Shown in pieces: positions 46,083-54,214 of a stretch of 64,000 bases of DNA. The stretch lies in contig JAMLIB010000002.1 of NCBI GenBank assembly GCA_023954415.1, positions 62,001-126,000 on the forward strand. The letters run 5' to 3'. The position numbers were made by a program, and so were the translations under genes. The notes below the pieces were generated by a model. It had not been told where the DNA came from and did no database searches. It worked only from the letters and a program-made list of their open reading frames with translations. Each line of letters starts with the position of its first letter. The first letter of the stretch is position 1. This DNA is from Trueperaceae bacterium (GTDB lineage: Bacteria > Deinococcota > Deinococci > Deinococcales > Trueperaceae).

Positions 46083-47189
46083 CTACCCCCAATGGGCCTT
46101 CCGACTAGCGACCCGCGCCACGTACTCGGTATTCAGGGTTACCCCGATGCCGGCCCCGAACTTGGGGATCGCCTGCACCCCGTCACGCGCCTCCAACGGC
46201 TCGTTGATGATGTCGACGTCCCAGTAGCGCGAGCTGGACGACGTGTCGCCCGGCAGCCTGAAGTTCGGCAACGACGACAGGTGCAGGTTGGCCGCCCGTC
46301 CCACGCCGCTCTCGAGCATGCCGCCGCACCAGACGGGCGCGCCGAACGCCGCGGCGATGTCGTGGATGGCCAGCGCCGCGCGGAACCCGCGCACGCGGCC
46401 TACTTTCATGTTGATGATGCGCCCGGCACCGATCGTCAGGGCCTTGCGGGCGTCCTCCGGGGAGTGGATGGACTCGTCGAGGCAGATGGCCGTGCCGATG
46501 CGCGCTTGCAGCTCCGCGTGATCCAAGATGTCGTCGTGGGCGAGGGGCTGCTCCATGTAGGTGAGGCCGAACTCGTCGAGGCTCTCGAGCACGGGGGCGT
46601 CGTTCAGGGTGTACGCGCTGTTCGCGTCGACGGTCAAGGAGATGCCAGGCAGCGCCTCGCGCACGGCCCGCACCGGCTGCTGATCCCAACCGGGCTCGAT
46701 CTTGAGCTTGATGCGTCCGTAGCCCTGCGCCACGCTCGCGGCGGCGAGGTCGACGGTGGCCTGCACGCTGTCCTGGATCCCGAGCGAGATGCCGACGGGG
46801 ATGGGCCGGTCCGTGCCGCCAAGCAGTTCGAACAGGGGCACGCCCAGCTGCTTCGCCTTGAGGTCCCAGTAGGCCATCTCGACCGCGGCGACGGCCATGT
46901 TGTGGCCGCGGATGAAGCTCAGGGCGTGCAAGAGCGCGGCGGCCGACTCGAACTCCTTGCCGACGACCGCAGGGGCGATGAAGTCCGAAATCACGTGCCA
47001 CGCGGTGTCCGTCGTCTCGTAGGAGTAGCCCGGGAACTCGCCGGCGACGCACTCGGCGATGCCGGTGACCCCGTCGCAGACCAGGGACGCTATGACGATC
47101 CGCCTGTCCTGCTCAACGCCGAAGCTGGTGCGGAACGGGGACTTGAGGCGTAGTGGCACCTCGGTGAGCTCCAGCCGGTCGATTCTCAA
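46083..47189 (-). CDS. Enolase-superfamily N-acylamino acid racemase / o-succinylbenzoate synthase-like
   Basis: A 368-residue enzyme of the muconate-lactonising subgroup. The N-terminal lid begins MRIDRLELTEVPLRLKSPFRTSFG. Catalytic residues are visible in order: the KLKIE lysine near residue 163, metal ligands Asp in TVDANSAY, Glu in YMEQPL and Asp in CLDESI, and the second lysine in INMKVGRVRG. This set fits OSBS/NAAAR enzymes. Because the genes just upstream encode a peptide ABC transporter and no other menaquinone gene is near, amino-acid racemisation is the more likely role, but OSBS activity cannot be excluded. Confidence 0.87.
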   Translation of the reverse strand: MRIDRLELTEVPLRLKSPFRTSFGVEQDRRIVIASLVCDGVTGIAECVAGEFPGYSYETTDTAWHVISDFIAPAVVGKEFESAAALLHALSFIRGHNMAVAAVEMAYWDLKAKQLGVPLFELLGGTDRPIPVGISLGIQDSVQATVDLAAASVAQGYGRIKLKIEPGWDQQPVRAVREALPGISLTVDANSAYTLNDAPVLESLDEFGLTYMEQPLAHDDILDHAELQARIGTAICLDESIHSPEDARKALTIGAGRIINMKVGRVRGFRAALAIHDIAAAFGAPVWCGGMLESGVGRAANLHLSSLPNFRLPGDTSSSSRYWDVDIINEPLEARDGVQAIPKFGAGIGVTLNTEYVARVASRKAHWG

Positions 47190-47199
47190 CTTGACGCTC

Positions 47200-48048
47200 C
47201 TAACGTTTGCGCAGGCGCGGGTCGAGGGAGTCCCTCAGCCCGTCGCCGAACAGGTTGACGCTCAAGGTGGTGACGAAGATCATGACCCCTGGGATGGTGA
47301 CGAGGTGTGGCAGCGTGAAGATGTAAGGCCTGGCCTCACTGAGCATGCCACCCCATGACGGGATCGACGGGGGCACGCCGAGGCCGAGGAAGCTCAAGAA
47401 CGACTCGCGGATGATGGCCCTTCCGAACTCGATGCTCGCGATGACGAGGATGGAAGCGGAAGCGTTCGGTAGGACGTGCCTGACTACCACCCTCCAGGAC
47501 CGCATGCCCATGCTCCGCGCCGCCGACACGTACTCGCGTTCCCGTAGGGCGACGACCTCCCCCCTCACGATGCGAGCGAACGCGGCCCAGCTCGTGGCGA
47601 CGAGCGCGATTATCAGGTTCTGCAAGCTCGCGCCCAGCACGGCGACGATGATCAGGGCGAGCAAGATGAACGGGAACGACCAGGCCGCGTTGATCAGGGT
47701 GGAGATGGCGTAATCGAGCCGCCCGCCGAAGTAGCCGGCGATCAGGCCGAGGAACGAGCCGAGCAGGCCCGCCCCGAAGACCGCGGCGGCACCGACGAGC
47801 AGGCTGATGCGGCTGCCGTAGATGACGCGTGAGAGGATGTCTCGGCCGAGTTGATCGGTGCCGAGCGGGTTCTCGGCCTGACCGCGCGCGTCCCACGCAG
47901 GGGGTTTGAGGCGCCGGACGATGGCTTGTTGGTAGGGGCTGTGCGGTGCCACCGCTGGGGCGAAGACGGCTAGCAGCACGATGGCCAGGAAGACTACCAG
48001 CCCGATGCGTCCTGAGCGGCTGTCGAGCGACCGCCACAACCGCGCCAT
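47200..48048 (-). CDS. Peptide ABC transporter permease (DppC-like)
   Basis: The ATG overlapping the upstream permease stop (TGATG) gives 282 residues; the longer reading is inside the neighbour. Membrane segments start with RIGLVVFLAIVLLAVFAPAVAPHSPY. NPLGTDQLGRDILSRVIYGSRISLLVG is the DppC/OppC signature, and the EAA loop appears as YVSAARSMGMRSWRVVVRHVLPNA. It pairs with the DppB-like permease. An ATPase gene is not seen in this cluster. Confidence 0.92.
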   Translation of the reverse strand: MARLWRSLDSRSGRIGLVVFLAIVLLAVFAPAVAPHSPYQQAIVRRLKPPAWDARGQAENPLGTDQLGRDILSRVIYGSRISLLVGAAAVFGAGLLGSFLGLIAGYFGGRLDYAISTLINAAWSFPFILLALIIVAVLGASLQNLIIALVATSWAAFARIVRGEVVALREREYVSAARSMGMRSWRVVVRHVLPNASASILVIASIEFGRAIIRESFLSFLGLGVPPSIPSWGGMLSEARPYIFTLPHLVTIPGVMIFVTTLSVNLFGDGLRDSLDPRLRKR

Positions 48049-48962
48049 CAGTAGCGCACCCGGGGGTCGATGAGGCCGACGAGCACGTCGGCGAGCAAGT
48101 TCGAAGCTACGACGACCACGGCCGCGAAGAGCACGATGGCCTGCACCACGGGGAGGTCGGCGGTGGTCACCGAGGTGACCGCCAGGTCTCCGAGGCCCGG
48201 CCACGCGAAGACGGTCTCGGTGACGACCGTGCCGCCTAGGAGCGCTCCGAACTGCATGCCGAGAGCGAGGACCACAGGAGTTGCGGCGTTGCGCGCAGCG
48301 TGCTTCCAGACTACGGCCGCGCGGCTCACGCCCTTCGCCGTGGCTGTACGCACGAAGTCCTGCGAGACGACCTCGAGCATCGCCGAGCGCGTGAGGCGCA
48401 TGGTCAGCGGTAGCACGGAGAAGGCGAGCGTGGTACCGGGCAGCACGAGGTGGCGGAACGTGCCGCGGCCGCTCACTGGCAGCCAGCCGAGCTTCACGCT
48501 GAACAAGACGATGAGCATGAGGCCGAACCAGAAGATGGGCATCGCCTGCCCCGCGACCGCGAGGGCTGACGCAAGCAGGTCGGCGACCGTGCCCCGCCGC
48601 AAGGCCGCGATGACCCCGAGGGGAACGGCGACCAGGACCGTGATGAGGATCGCGAAGCCGGAGAGCTGCACCGTCGCCACGATGCGGGGTGGCAGGATGC
48701 GGCTGACGGGCTGCTGGCTGAAGAGGCTCTTACCGAAGTCGCCTCGCACGGCAGCGGCGGCCCAACGCACGTACTGCAGCGGCACTGGGCCGTCGAGGCC
48801 GTAGCGCTGCCGGAGGAGCTCGACCTCGGCGGCAGTTGCGTCCGGCGCCGCGAGAGCTCGTGCCGGGTCCTTGGCGACGAACAACAGCAGGAAGGTGACG
48901 ACGCTGAGGATGACGGCTACGAGCACGGCCTGGCCGAGGCGCTGGACGATGTAGTCGATCAC
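48048..48962 (-). CDS. Peptide ABC transporter permease (DppB-like)
   Basis: A 304-residue permease. MIDYIVQRLGQAVLVAVILSVVTFLLL is the standard N-terminus of the DppB/OppB group, followed by YGLDGPVPLQYVRWAAAAVRGDFGKS, and the EAA loop FVRTATAKGVSRAAVVWKHAARNAATP. It is coupled to the DppC-like gene by a 1-bp overlap. With the binding protein upstream it forms an uptake system for peptides or similar solutes. Confidence 0.92.
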   Translation of the reverse strand: MIDYIVQRLGQAVLVAVILSVVTFLLLFVAKDPARALAAPDATAAEVELLRQRYGLDGPVPLQYVRWAAAAVRGDFGKSLFSQQPVSRILPPRIVATVQLSGFAILITVLVAVPLGVIAALRRGTVADLLASALAVAGQAMPIFWFGLMLIVLFSVKLGWLPVSGRGTFRHLVLPGTTLAFSVLPLTMRLTRSAMLEVVSQDFVRTATAKGVSRAAVVWKHAARNAATPVVLALGMQFGALLGGTVVTETVFAWPGLGDLAVTSVTTADLPVVQAIVLFAAVVVVASNLLADVLVGLIDPRVRY

Positions 48963-49027
48963 GGTGCGTTCACCTTTTCGCTAGCGGTCCGTGGGCCGAC
49001 CGTCGACCCACCGACCGCTCGGGGCGC

Positions 49028-50542
49028 TCAGCGCCAGGTGGCGTTGTAGTAGCGCTCGATCTCGTCGGGCGACGGCGACCAGTCGACGTCGTTGCTGACC
49101 CCGGCCACCACGCGGCCGGCGTACAGCGGGAACATGTAGGCGTTCTCGGTGATCTCGTGGATGGCCCTGGTGTAGAGGTCCATGCGCTCATCCAGGTCGA
49201 CCGTCTGGAGCGCGGCGCGGATGGCGGCGTCGATGGTGTCGTTCGTCGCGGTCGCGAACTCGCCGACCTCGCCCTCCTCGAAATGGATGTTCAGGACGGC
49301 GGAGGCGTCGTACACGGAGCTGGAGCCCCACGAGCCGACGTAGATCGGCAGCTCGCCCGCAGCCAGGCGTTTGGCCACCACGTCGTACTGCCCGCCGTAC
49401 CACTGCAGGTTCGTGCGGATACCGACTTCCTCGAGGTAGCCCTGGATGGCTTGGACGACCTGCTCGTCGCGGTAGCCGTAAAGGTCGACGGTGAAGCCGT
49501 TCGGGTAGCCGGCATCGGCGAGTAGCTGGCGCGAGAGGGCCGGGTCGTAGTCGTACACGACCGCGGCGTCCTCGACGCAGCCGAGCTGGACCGGATTGCA
49601 TGGGACGTCGATGATGCGCCCATAGCCGGAGAGGAGGCCGTTGACCAGCTCGTCCTTGTTGATGGCGTGGGCCACGGCTTGCCGCACGCGCGCGTCGGTG
49701 AAGTAGTCGCTGCCGCTGACCCCGGTGGCGTCGAACTGGACGAACCAGATCCGTAGGATGTCGGCGGCCTCGGCCCTGGCGCGGTCGCCGAGGGCCGCGA
49801 CCTGGTCGGGCGAGATCCCGCCCGAGCGCACGATGTCGATGTCGCCGGTCATGAGCGAGGCGATGCGGCTGGCCTCCTCCGGGATCGTGTGGATGACGAG
49901 GTTCTTGATGGCGGGCAGCGTCTTGGCGCCGACGAAGTAGTCGTCGAAGCGTTCGAAACGGAGCTGGTTGTTCTCGTTGCTCACGAACTTGTAGGGTCCG
50001 GTGCCGATGGGATGCTGCCCGAGCTGCTCGGCGCCGCCAGGCTGGCCGATGATAGATGCCGGGTAGATGATGCCGACCAGGGCTAGCGTCTCGATGGCCG
50101 TTGGGGTCATCGCCTTGAGGACGATGCGCACCGAGTAGGTGTCGAGCACGTCCACGTGGTCGATCCACTGTAGGGTGCCGGTGCCGGCCAAGCCGGCGCC
50201 TTCGCCTACGACCCAGTTCAGTGTGGCCGCGACGTCGTCAGCCGTCAGCGTCTCGCCGTTATGGAACTTGACGTCATCGCGGAGCTGGAGCACGAGCTCC
50301 GTCGGGCTGGCGTACTCCCAGGACGTGGCGATGTGGGGCTCGAACTCGTTCGTCTCGGCGTTACGGTGGATGAGCGTGTCGCCGACGTTGTGGGCGACGA
50401 TCAGCGCTAGGCGCTCCGACGTCGCGTACGTGTCGAGCGTCAGCATGGTGCGCTCGAACGCCACGTTGAGGGTGTCCGTGCCGCGCCCCGCGAAAGCGGT
50501 GGCCAGCAGGACGGCGAACAGGACGGCCATTACTTTCTTCAT
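49028..50542 (-). CDS. Peptide ABC solute-binding protein (family 5)
   Basis: An ATG preceded by GGAGGAG gives 504 residues beginning MKKVMAVLFAVLLATAFAGRG, a signal peptide without a clear lipobox. The family 5 pattern follows: LNVAFERTMLTLDTYATSERLALIVAHNVGDTLI, LQLRDDVKFHNGETLTADDV, GTGPYKFVSNENNQLRFERFDDYF. The lobe-closing C-terminus is complete. It is transcribed with the two permeases; the regulator gene lies 76 bp upstream. Confidence 0.92.
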   Translation of the reverse strand: MKKVMAVLFAVLLATAFAGRGTDTLNVAFERTMLTLDTYATSERLALIVAHNVGDTLIHRNAETNEFEPHIATSWEYASPTELVLQLRDDVKFHNGETLTADDVAATLNWVVGEGAGLAGTGTLQWIDHVDVLDTYSVRIVLKAMTPTAIETLALVGIIYPASIIGQPGGAEQLGQHPIGTGPYKFVSNENNQLRFERFDDYFVGAKTLPAIKNLVIHTIPEEASRIASLMTGDIDIVRSGGISPDQVAALGDRARAEAADILRIWFVQFDATGVSGSDYFTDARVRQAVAHAINKDELVNGLLSGYGRIIDVPCNPVQLGCVEDAAVVYDYDPALSRQLLADAGYPNGFTVDLYGYRDEQVVQAIQGYLEEVGIRTNLQWYGGQYDVVAKRLAAGELPIYVGSWGSSSVYDASAVLNIHFEEGEVGEFATATNDTIDAAIRAALQTVDLDERMDLYTRAIHEITENAYMFPLYAGRVVAGVSNDVDWSPSPDEIERYYNATWR

Positions 50543-50618
50543 GACTCCTCCTCCGATGGTGCTTCCTGCACCTTGCGAACCGGTGCCGGATAGTGGCACC
50601 TTCCGAACATGGACCCGC

Positions 50619-51470
50619 TCACTGCTCTTCCGAGTAGGTGCCGAACTCGCGCCACAGCTCCTCGGCCTGGTTGAGGCGTTCCCGCGCGCCCGGGGTCTTA
50701 CGTGCGACCGCCATGACCAGGGCCTGCGTCATCGAGAACGCGGCGGTGCTCGACTTCCAGCTGCTCACACCGGCCGTGGCGAACCGCAGGCAAACGGTCG
50801 CATGCGGCAGCAGCGGCGAGGCGAACTCGTCTGTCAGGAGTACGACGGGCATGGTCTCGGCCAGGTAGCGCGTCAGGTCGAGCGTGGCTTGCGAGTAGCG
50901 TGAGATGCAGACGACGAGCGCCGCCTGGCCTGGTCCGACATCCAAGAGTTGGTCCGGGGTGACGTGGACATCGCCGGCAAGCAACCGCACACCCGGCCGG
51001 GTCATGTTCAGGAAGTGGTTGGCCACGCTCGCCACGAAGAGCGATGCCCGGTTACCGACGAGCCACAGCGTGCTGCAACCGGCCAGCAGCCCGGCCGCGG
51101 CCTCGAGTTCCTCGTCCTGACCGAGCATGTAGTTGAGGTTGTAGACCTCGGTGTTGATGAAGGCTGTCAGGAACCTGCCCTCGACGGGCGCCATGTCCAC
51201 CAGGCGCTGCCGCTCGGTGCTCTCGTGTTTTATGGCCGCCTGAAGCTCGAGCCAGCCGCGAAAGCCAAGGGACTGAGCGAACCTCACGACCGTCGAGGCG
51301 GAGATACCAAGCTGCTGAGCCAGGTCCGTCGCGCTAGCGAACCCCGTCGCGACAGGGTCGCCAAGCAGGCGGTTGGCTATCTGGCGCTCGCTGGGTGTGA
51401 ACGAAGCGGCGTGCTCGGCTATCAGCTCCGAGACGTGCGCTCGTACCTGACCTCGCATCTCGCTTTGCAA
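50619..51470 (-). CDS. RpiR/MurR-family regulator with SIS domain
   Basis: A 283-residue regulator. The N-terminal helix-turn-helix (FTPSERQIANRLLGDPVATGFASATDLAQQLGISASTVVRFAQSLGFRGWLELQ) is the RpiR signature. A SIS domain follows (AAGLLAGCSTLWLVGNRASLFVASVANHFLN, AALVVCISRYSQATLDLTRYL), which in the family binds phosphosugars or amino sugar phosphates. It precedes the peptide transporter and the racemase-like gene on the same strand and probably controls them. A ligand related to cell-wall amino sugars or peptides is suggested by context. Confidence 0.9.
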   Translation of the reverse strand: MQSEMRGQVRAHVSELIAEHAASFTPSERQIANRLLGDPVATGFASATDLAQQLGISASTVVRFAQSLGFRGWLELQAAIKHESTERQRLVDMAPVEGRFLTAFINTEVYNLNYMLGQDEELEAAAGLLAGCSTLWLVGNRASLFVASVANHFLNMTRPGVRLLAGDVHVTPDQLLDVGPGQAALVVCISRYSQATLDLTRYLAETMPVVLLTDEFASPLLPHATVCLRFATAGVSSWKSSTAAFSMTQALVMAVARKTPGARERLNQAEELWREFGTYSEEQ

Positions 51471-51573
51471 AGACTCGTTCAGAGTGGTTCGAGTATTGCA
51501 TGAATAATTGCAGCAAGCAAGAGCCGGTCAGAGGGCGCGGACGACCCTCGACCGGACGCTGCGCAGCGAGCGC

Positions 51574-52632
51574 CTAAGCCCTGCGCACCCCCACCCCCAC
51601 CACCCGCGACTCCCGCCCCGCTGCGAGGATCGCTTCCATGACCTCGAGGACGTGCAGCGCCAGTTCGCCGCTCGCCCGGTGAGGCTTGCCACCGCGCATT
51701 GCCGCCGCCATGTCCTCCAGGCCGATGCCCCGGCTGTTCTCGTGCGGGCCGGCCACGAGGGGCGTTTCGCTCCAAGCGTCCTCGCCGGCGAGCTTGAGCT
51801 TCACCGGTCCACCGAACGTGTTGGGGTCCGGCACGCTGAGCGTGCCAAGCGTGCCGTAGACCTCCATGCGCGGCAGTTGCGTGGCCCAGACGTCGAAGCT
51901 GAACAGCAGCGTGGCGACGGCGCCCGATTCGAACGTCAGCAGGCTGGAGACGTGCGTGGGGGTGCCGACCTTGATGGTCCTGCCGCTCGCCGGTCCGCTC
52001 GTGATGGGTCGCTCCGCCTGAGCCGTGTTGACAGCGCCCGCCACCTTGCTCACCGGCCCGAGCAGGTTGACGAGCGCGGTGAGGTAGTAAGGTCCGATGT
52101 CGAAGAGCGGCCCGGCTCCGGGCTGGTAGAAGAACTCCGGGTTGGCGTGCCAGTGCTCCATGCCGTGGTTGGCCATGAACGCGACTGCTCCCACCACCGC
52201 GCCGATGGCGCCGCCGGCCACGAGCTCGCGGCACGTCTCCTGACCGGCACCCAGGAACGTGTCCGGCGCGCAGCCGACGTGCAGCCCGCGCCTCGCGGCC
52301 TCCGCTAGCACGAGCGCGCCGTCCGCGAACGTCGTAGCGAGCGGCTTCTCGGAGTAGACGGACTTGCCGGCCCTGAGCGCCTGCAAGGCCACGTCGGCGT
52401 GGGCGTGGGGCACCGTCAGGTTCAGGATCAGCTCGACGTCCGGCATGGCCAGGAGCTCCGCCACGCTCGCCGCCGCGACCACCGAGTGCTGCGCGGCCTT
52501 CTGCCTCGCGCGCTCCTCGTCGAGGTCGGCGACGGCGACGACCTTCACACTCTCCGAACGACCGAGGTTCCTCAGGTAGACGTCGCTGATGGTGCCACAG
52601 CCGACGACGCCCACACCGACCTTGTGCTGCAT
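51574..52632 (-). CDS. Gfo/Idh/MocA-family NAD(P)-dependent dehydrogenase
   Basis: The ATG at 52632 gives 352 residues, with the Rossmann motif at once (VGVGVVGCGTISDVYLRNL). VYSEKPLATTFADG contains the conserved EKP near residue 97, and WHANPEFFYQPGAGPLFDIGPYYLTAL holds the family's catalytic GxxxDxxxH-like region. It is typical of sugar and inositol oxidoreductases. It is the last gene of the sugar cluster beginning at 61.6 kb and follows a sugar isomerase, which supports oxidation of a sugar or cyclitol. Confidence 0.9.
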   Translation of the reverse strand: MQHKVGVGVVGCGTISDVYLRNLGRSESVKVVAVADLDEERARQKAAQHSVVAAASVAELLAMPDVELILNLTVPHAHADVALQALRAGKSVYSEKPLATTFADGALVLAEAARRGLHVGCAPDTFLGAGQETCRELVAGGAIGAVVGAVAFMANHGMEHWHANPEFFYQPGAGPLFDIGPYYLTALVNLLGPVSKVAGAVNTAQAERPITSGPASGRTIKVGTPTHVSSLLTFESGAVATLLFSFDVWATQLPRMEVYGTLGTLSVPDPNTFGGPVKLKLAGEDAWSETPLVAGPHENSRGIGLEDMAAAMRGGKPHRASGELALHVLEVMEAILAAGRESRVVGVGVRRA

Positions 52633-52736
52633 GCTCGACGTCCCTTCCGACTGCGCCCCTCGAAGGGCGGTCCTGCCGCTCGCGCTCTTCGGCATCGGCG
52701 CTCCCGTCACCCGCGCGGCCGCCGACCGCGCCGGGC

Positions 52737-53486
52737 TCAGTGGTCCGACCCGAGCTCCTGAAGGTACTGGAGGCTCTTCTTGACCGCCTCGAACATGTCC
52801 GTCTCGCACGCGTCTAGCTCGACGATGAGCCACTCGGTGTGCGCGGCGTTGGCACGGACGATGCCCGGGACGTCGACCACGCCCTCGCCGAGGGCCACCA
52901 TCGGGCGGCCGACCTCGGCGGGTCCGTCCTTCACGTGTAGCAGGCGCGCGCGACCGGCGAACTCCGGCATCACGGTCGCCGGGTCCACACCCGCGGCCTG
53001 CATCCAGTAGACGTCGAGCTCGAAGAACACGCTGGGATCCAACCGCTCGAGCATGGTGCGGTAGGGCGGCACGCCATCGACGACCTCGAACTCCCACCAA
53101 TGGTTATGCACGCCGAACGGTAGACCCTGGGCGGTCACGACCGCGTTGGCGGCGTTCAGGCGCTCGCACACCCTCACTACCTTGTCGAGCGCTCCGAACT
53201 CCGCCTGGCCGAGGCCACCTACGACGCGCTCGGGCGCCAAGGCCGCCACCGTGTCCAGGACGACGTCGCGCGCGGCGCCCTCCGGCAGCCGCACGTGGAC
53301 GCTTGGCACCGCCAACCCGAGCTCGTCGCAGAGGCGCCTGGTCTGCACTGCCGTCTCCGGCGTGAGCCCGAACGGCTCCACGCCGGCGTAACCCATGGCG
53401 GCCACGCGGCGGAGGGTACCTTCCATGTCTTGTGCGATGGCATCGCGCAGCGAGAACAGCTGGAGTGCGATCCGACCCTTGGTCAT
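52737..53486 (-). CDS. Sugar phosphate isomerase/epimerase (TIM barrel)
   Basis: A 249-residue AP-endonuclease-2-fold enzyme. KGRIALQLFSLRDAIAQDMEGTLRRVAAMGYAGVEPFG opens the barrel. Metal-binding residues lie in PFGVHNHWWEFEVVDG, VFFELDVYWMQAAGVDP and LLHVKDG, as in xylose-isomerase-like epimerases. It stands next to the Gfo/Idh/MocA dehydrogenase, a very common pairing in sugar and inositol breakdown. The start is 4 bp after the stop of the preceding TIM-barrel gene. Confidence 0.9.
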   Translation of the reverse strand: MTKGRIALQLFSLRDAIAQDMEGTLRRVAAMGYAGVEPFGLTPETAVQTRRLCDELGLAVPSVHVRLPEGAARDVVLDTVAALAPERVVGGLGQAEFGALDKVVRVCERLNAANAVVTAQGLPFGVHNHWWEFEVVDGVPPYRTMLERLDPSVFFELDVYWMQAAGVDPATVMPEFAGRARLLHVKDGPAEVGRPMVALGEGVVDVPGIVRANAAHTEWLIVELDACETDMFEAVKKSLQYLQELGSDH

Positions 53487-53490
53487 CGTC

Positions 53491-54192
53491 TCACCTTCCC
53501 GCAGAGTCTATGGCACGGCGGAAGCGCTCCGTGGCCCGAACGACGCCGCTCGGCTCGTTCCCGGTCACCGCGAAGCCGATGAGGAAGTTGCCGATCCCGT
53601 TGTCCACCAGGACAGGGATGTCCTCCTCCGTGAGCCCCCGATCGGTCGGCAAGACGAGCGGGGCCATGCCGCCTAAGGCAGCCATACCGGCTCGCAAGTG
53701 AGCCAGGTCCTCGACCGTGAGGGGCGAGCCGAACTCGGCCGGCGGCAGGAAAGACGCCTCGATGACGTCGATGCCCTCGGTGGCGGCTAGCGCGGCGAGC
53801 ATGGGTCCGGTGAAGTGGCCCTTCGGGGCGGCCCATCTCTCGATCCCCGGCACGGCGAGGAGCGCCGCGTTCATGACGTTGGCGTAGAGGTCGACGAAGG
53901 CGAAGCCGAACTCCCTGTACCGTTCGACCTCGCGCACCGACGTTCCGGGCCGGCCCCTCGGCACGATGCCGACGGGCACCGCCACGGCCGCGATGACCTC
54001 GGCGAGCGCTTCGGCCTCCTGCTCGAAACTGCCGAGCTGCACCTTGGCATAGGGGTGATCGAGGTTGACGTGCACCTTGATCCCGTCCGCTCCGGCGTCC
54101 TGGACGGCCTTGGCCAGTCCGGCATCGTTGCTTATCAGGCTCACGCAGAGCGTGGGCCTGGCGCTTCGCAACAGGTCCATCAAGCTACTCAT
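53491..54192 (-). CDS. Small TIM-barrel-like protein of unknown function
   Basis: A 233-residue protein starting at the ATG at 54192. Alternating strands and helices suggest a barrel: PTLCVSLISNDAGLAKAVQDAGADGIKVHVNLDHP, VPVGIVPRG, FAFVDLYAN, IDVIEASFLPP, APLVLPTDRGLTEEDIPVLVDNGIGNFLIG. The last part looks like a phosphate-binding loop. I do not recognise the family; it could be an aldolase or epimerase related to KDPG-aldolase-like barrels. Its place between the FAD-dependent oxidoreductase and the sugar isomerase says it works on the same substrate. Confidence 0.6.
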   Translation of the reverse strand: MSSLMDLLRSARPTLCVSLISNDAGLAKAVQDAGADGIKVHVNLDHPYAKVQLGSFEQEAEALAEVIAAVAVPVGIVPRGRPGTSVREVERYREFGFAFVDLYANVMNAALLAVPGIERWAAPKGHFTGPMLAALAATEGIDVIEASFLPPAEFGSPLTVEDLAHLRAGMAALGGMAPLVLPTDRGLTEEDIPVLVDNGIGNFLIGFAVTGNEPSGVVRATERFRRAIDSAGR

Positions 54193-54214
54193 GTAAGGCT
54201 CCGGGCATCGTGAC

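Noticed and set aside
46092-47153. Plus-strand open frame of 353 codons
   Set aside because: Antisense shadow of the enolase-superfamily gene, whose catalytic residues are all readable on the minus strand.
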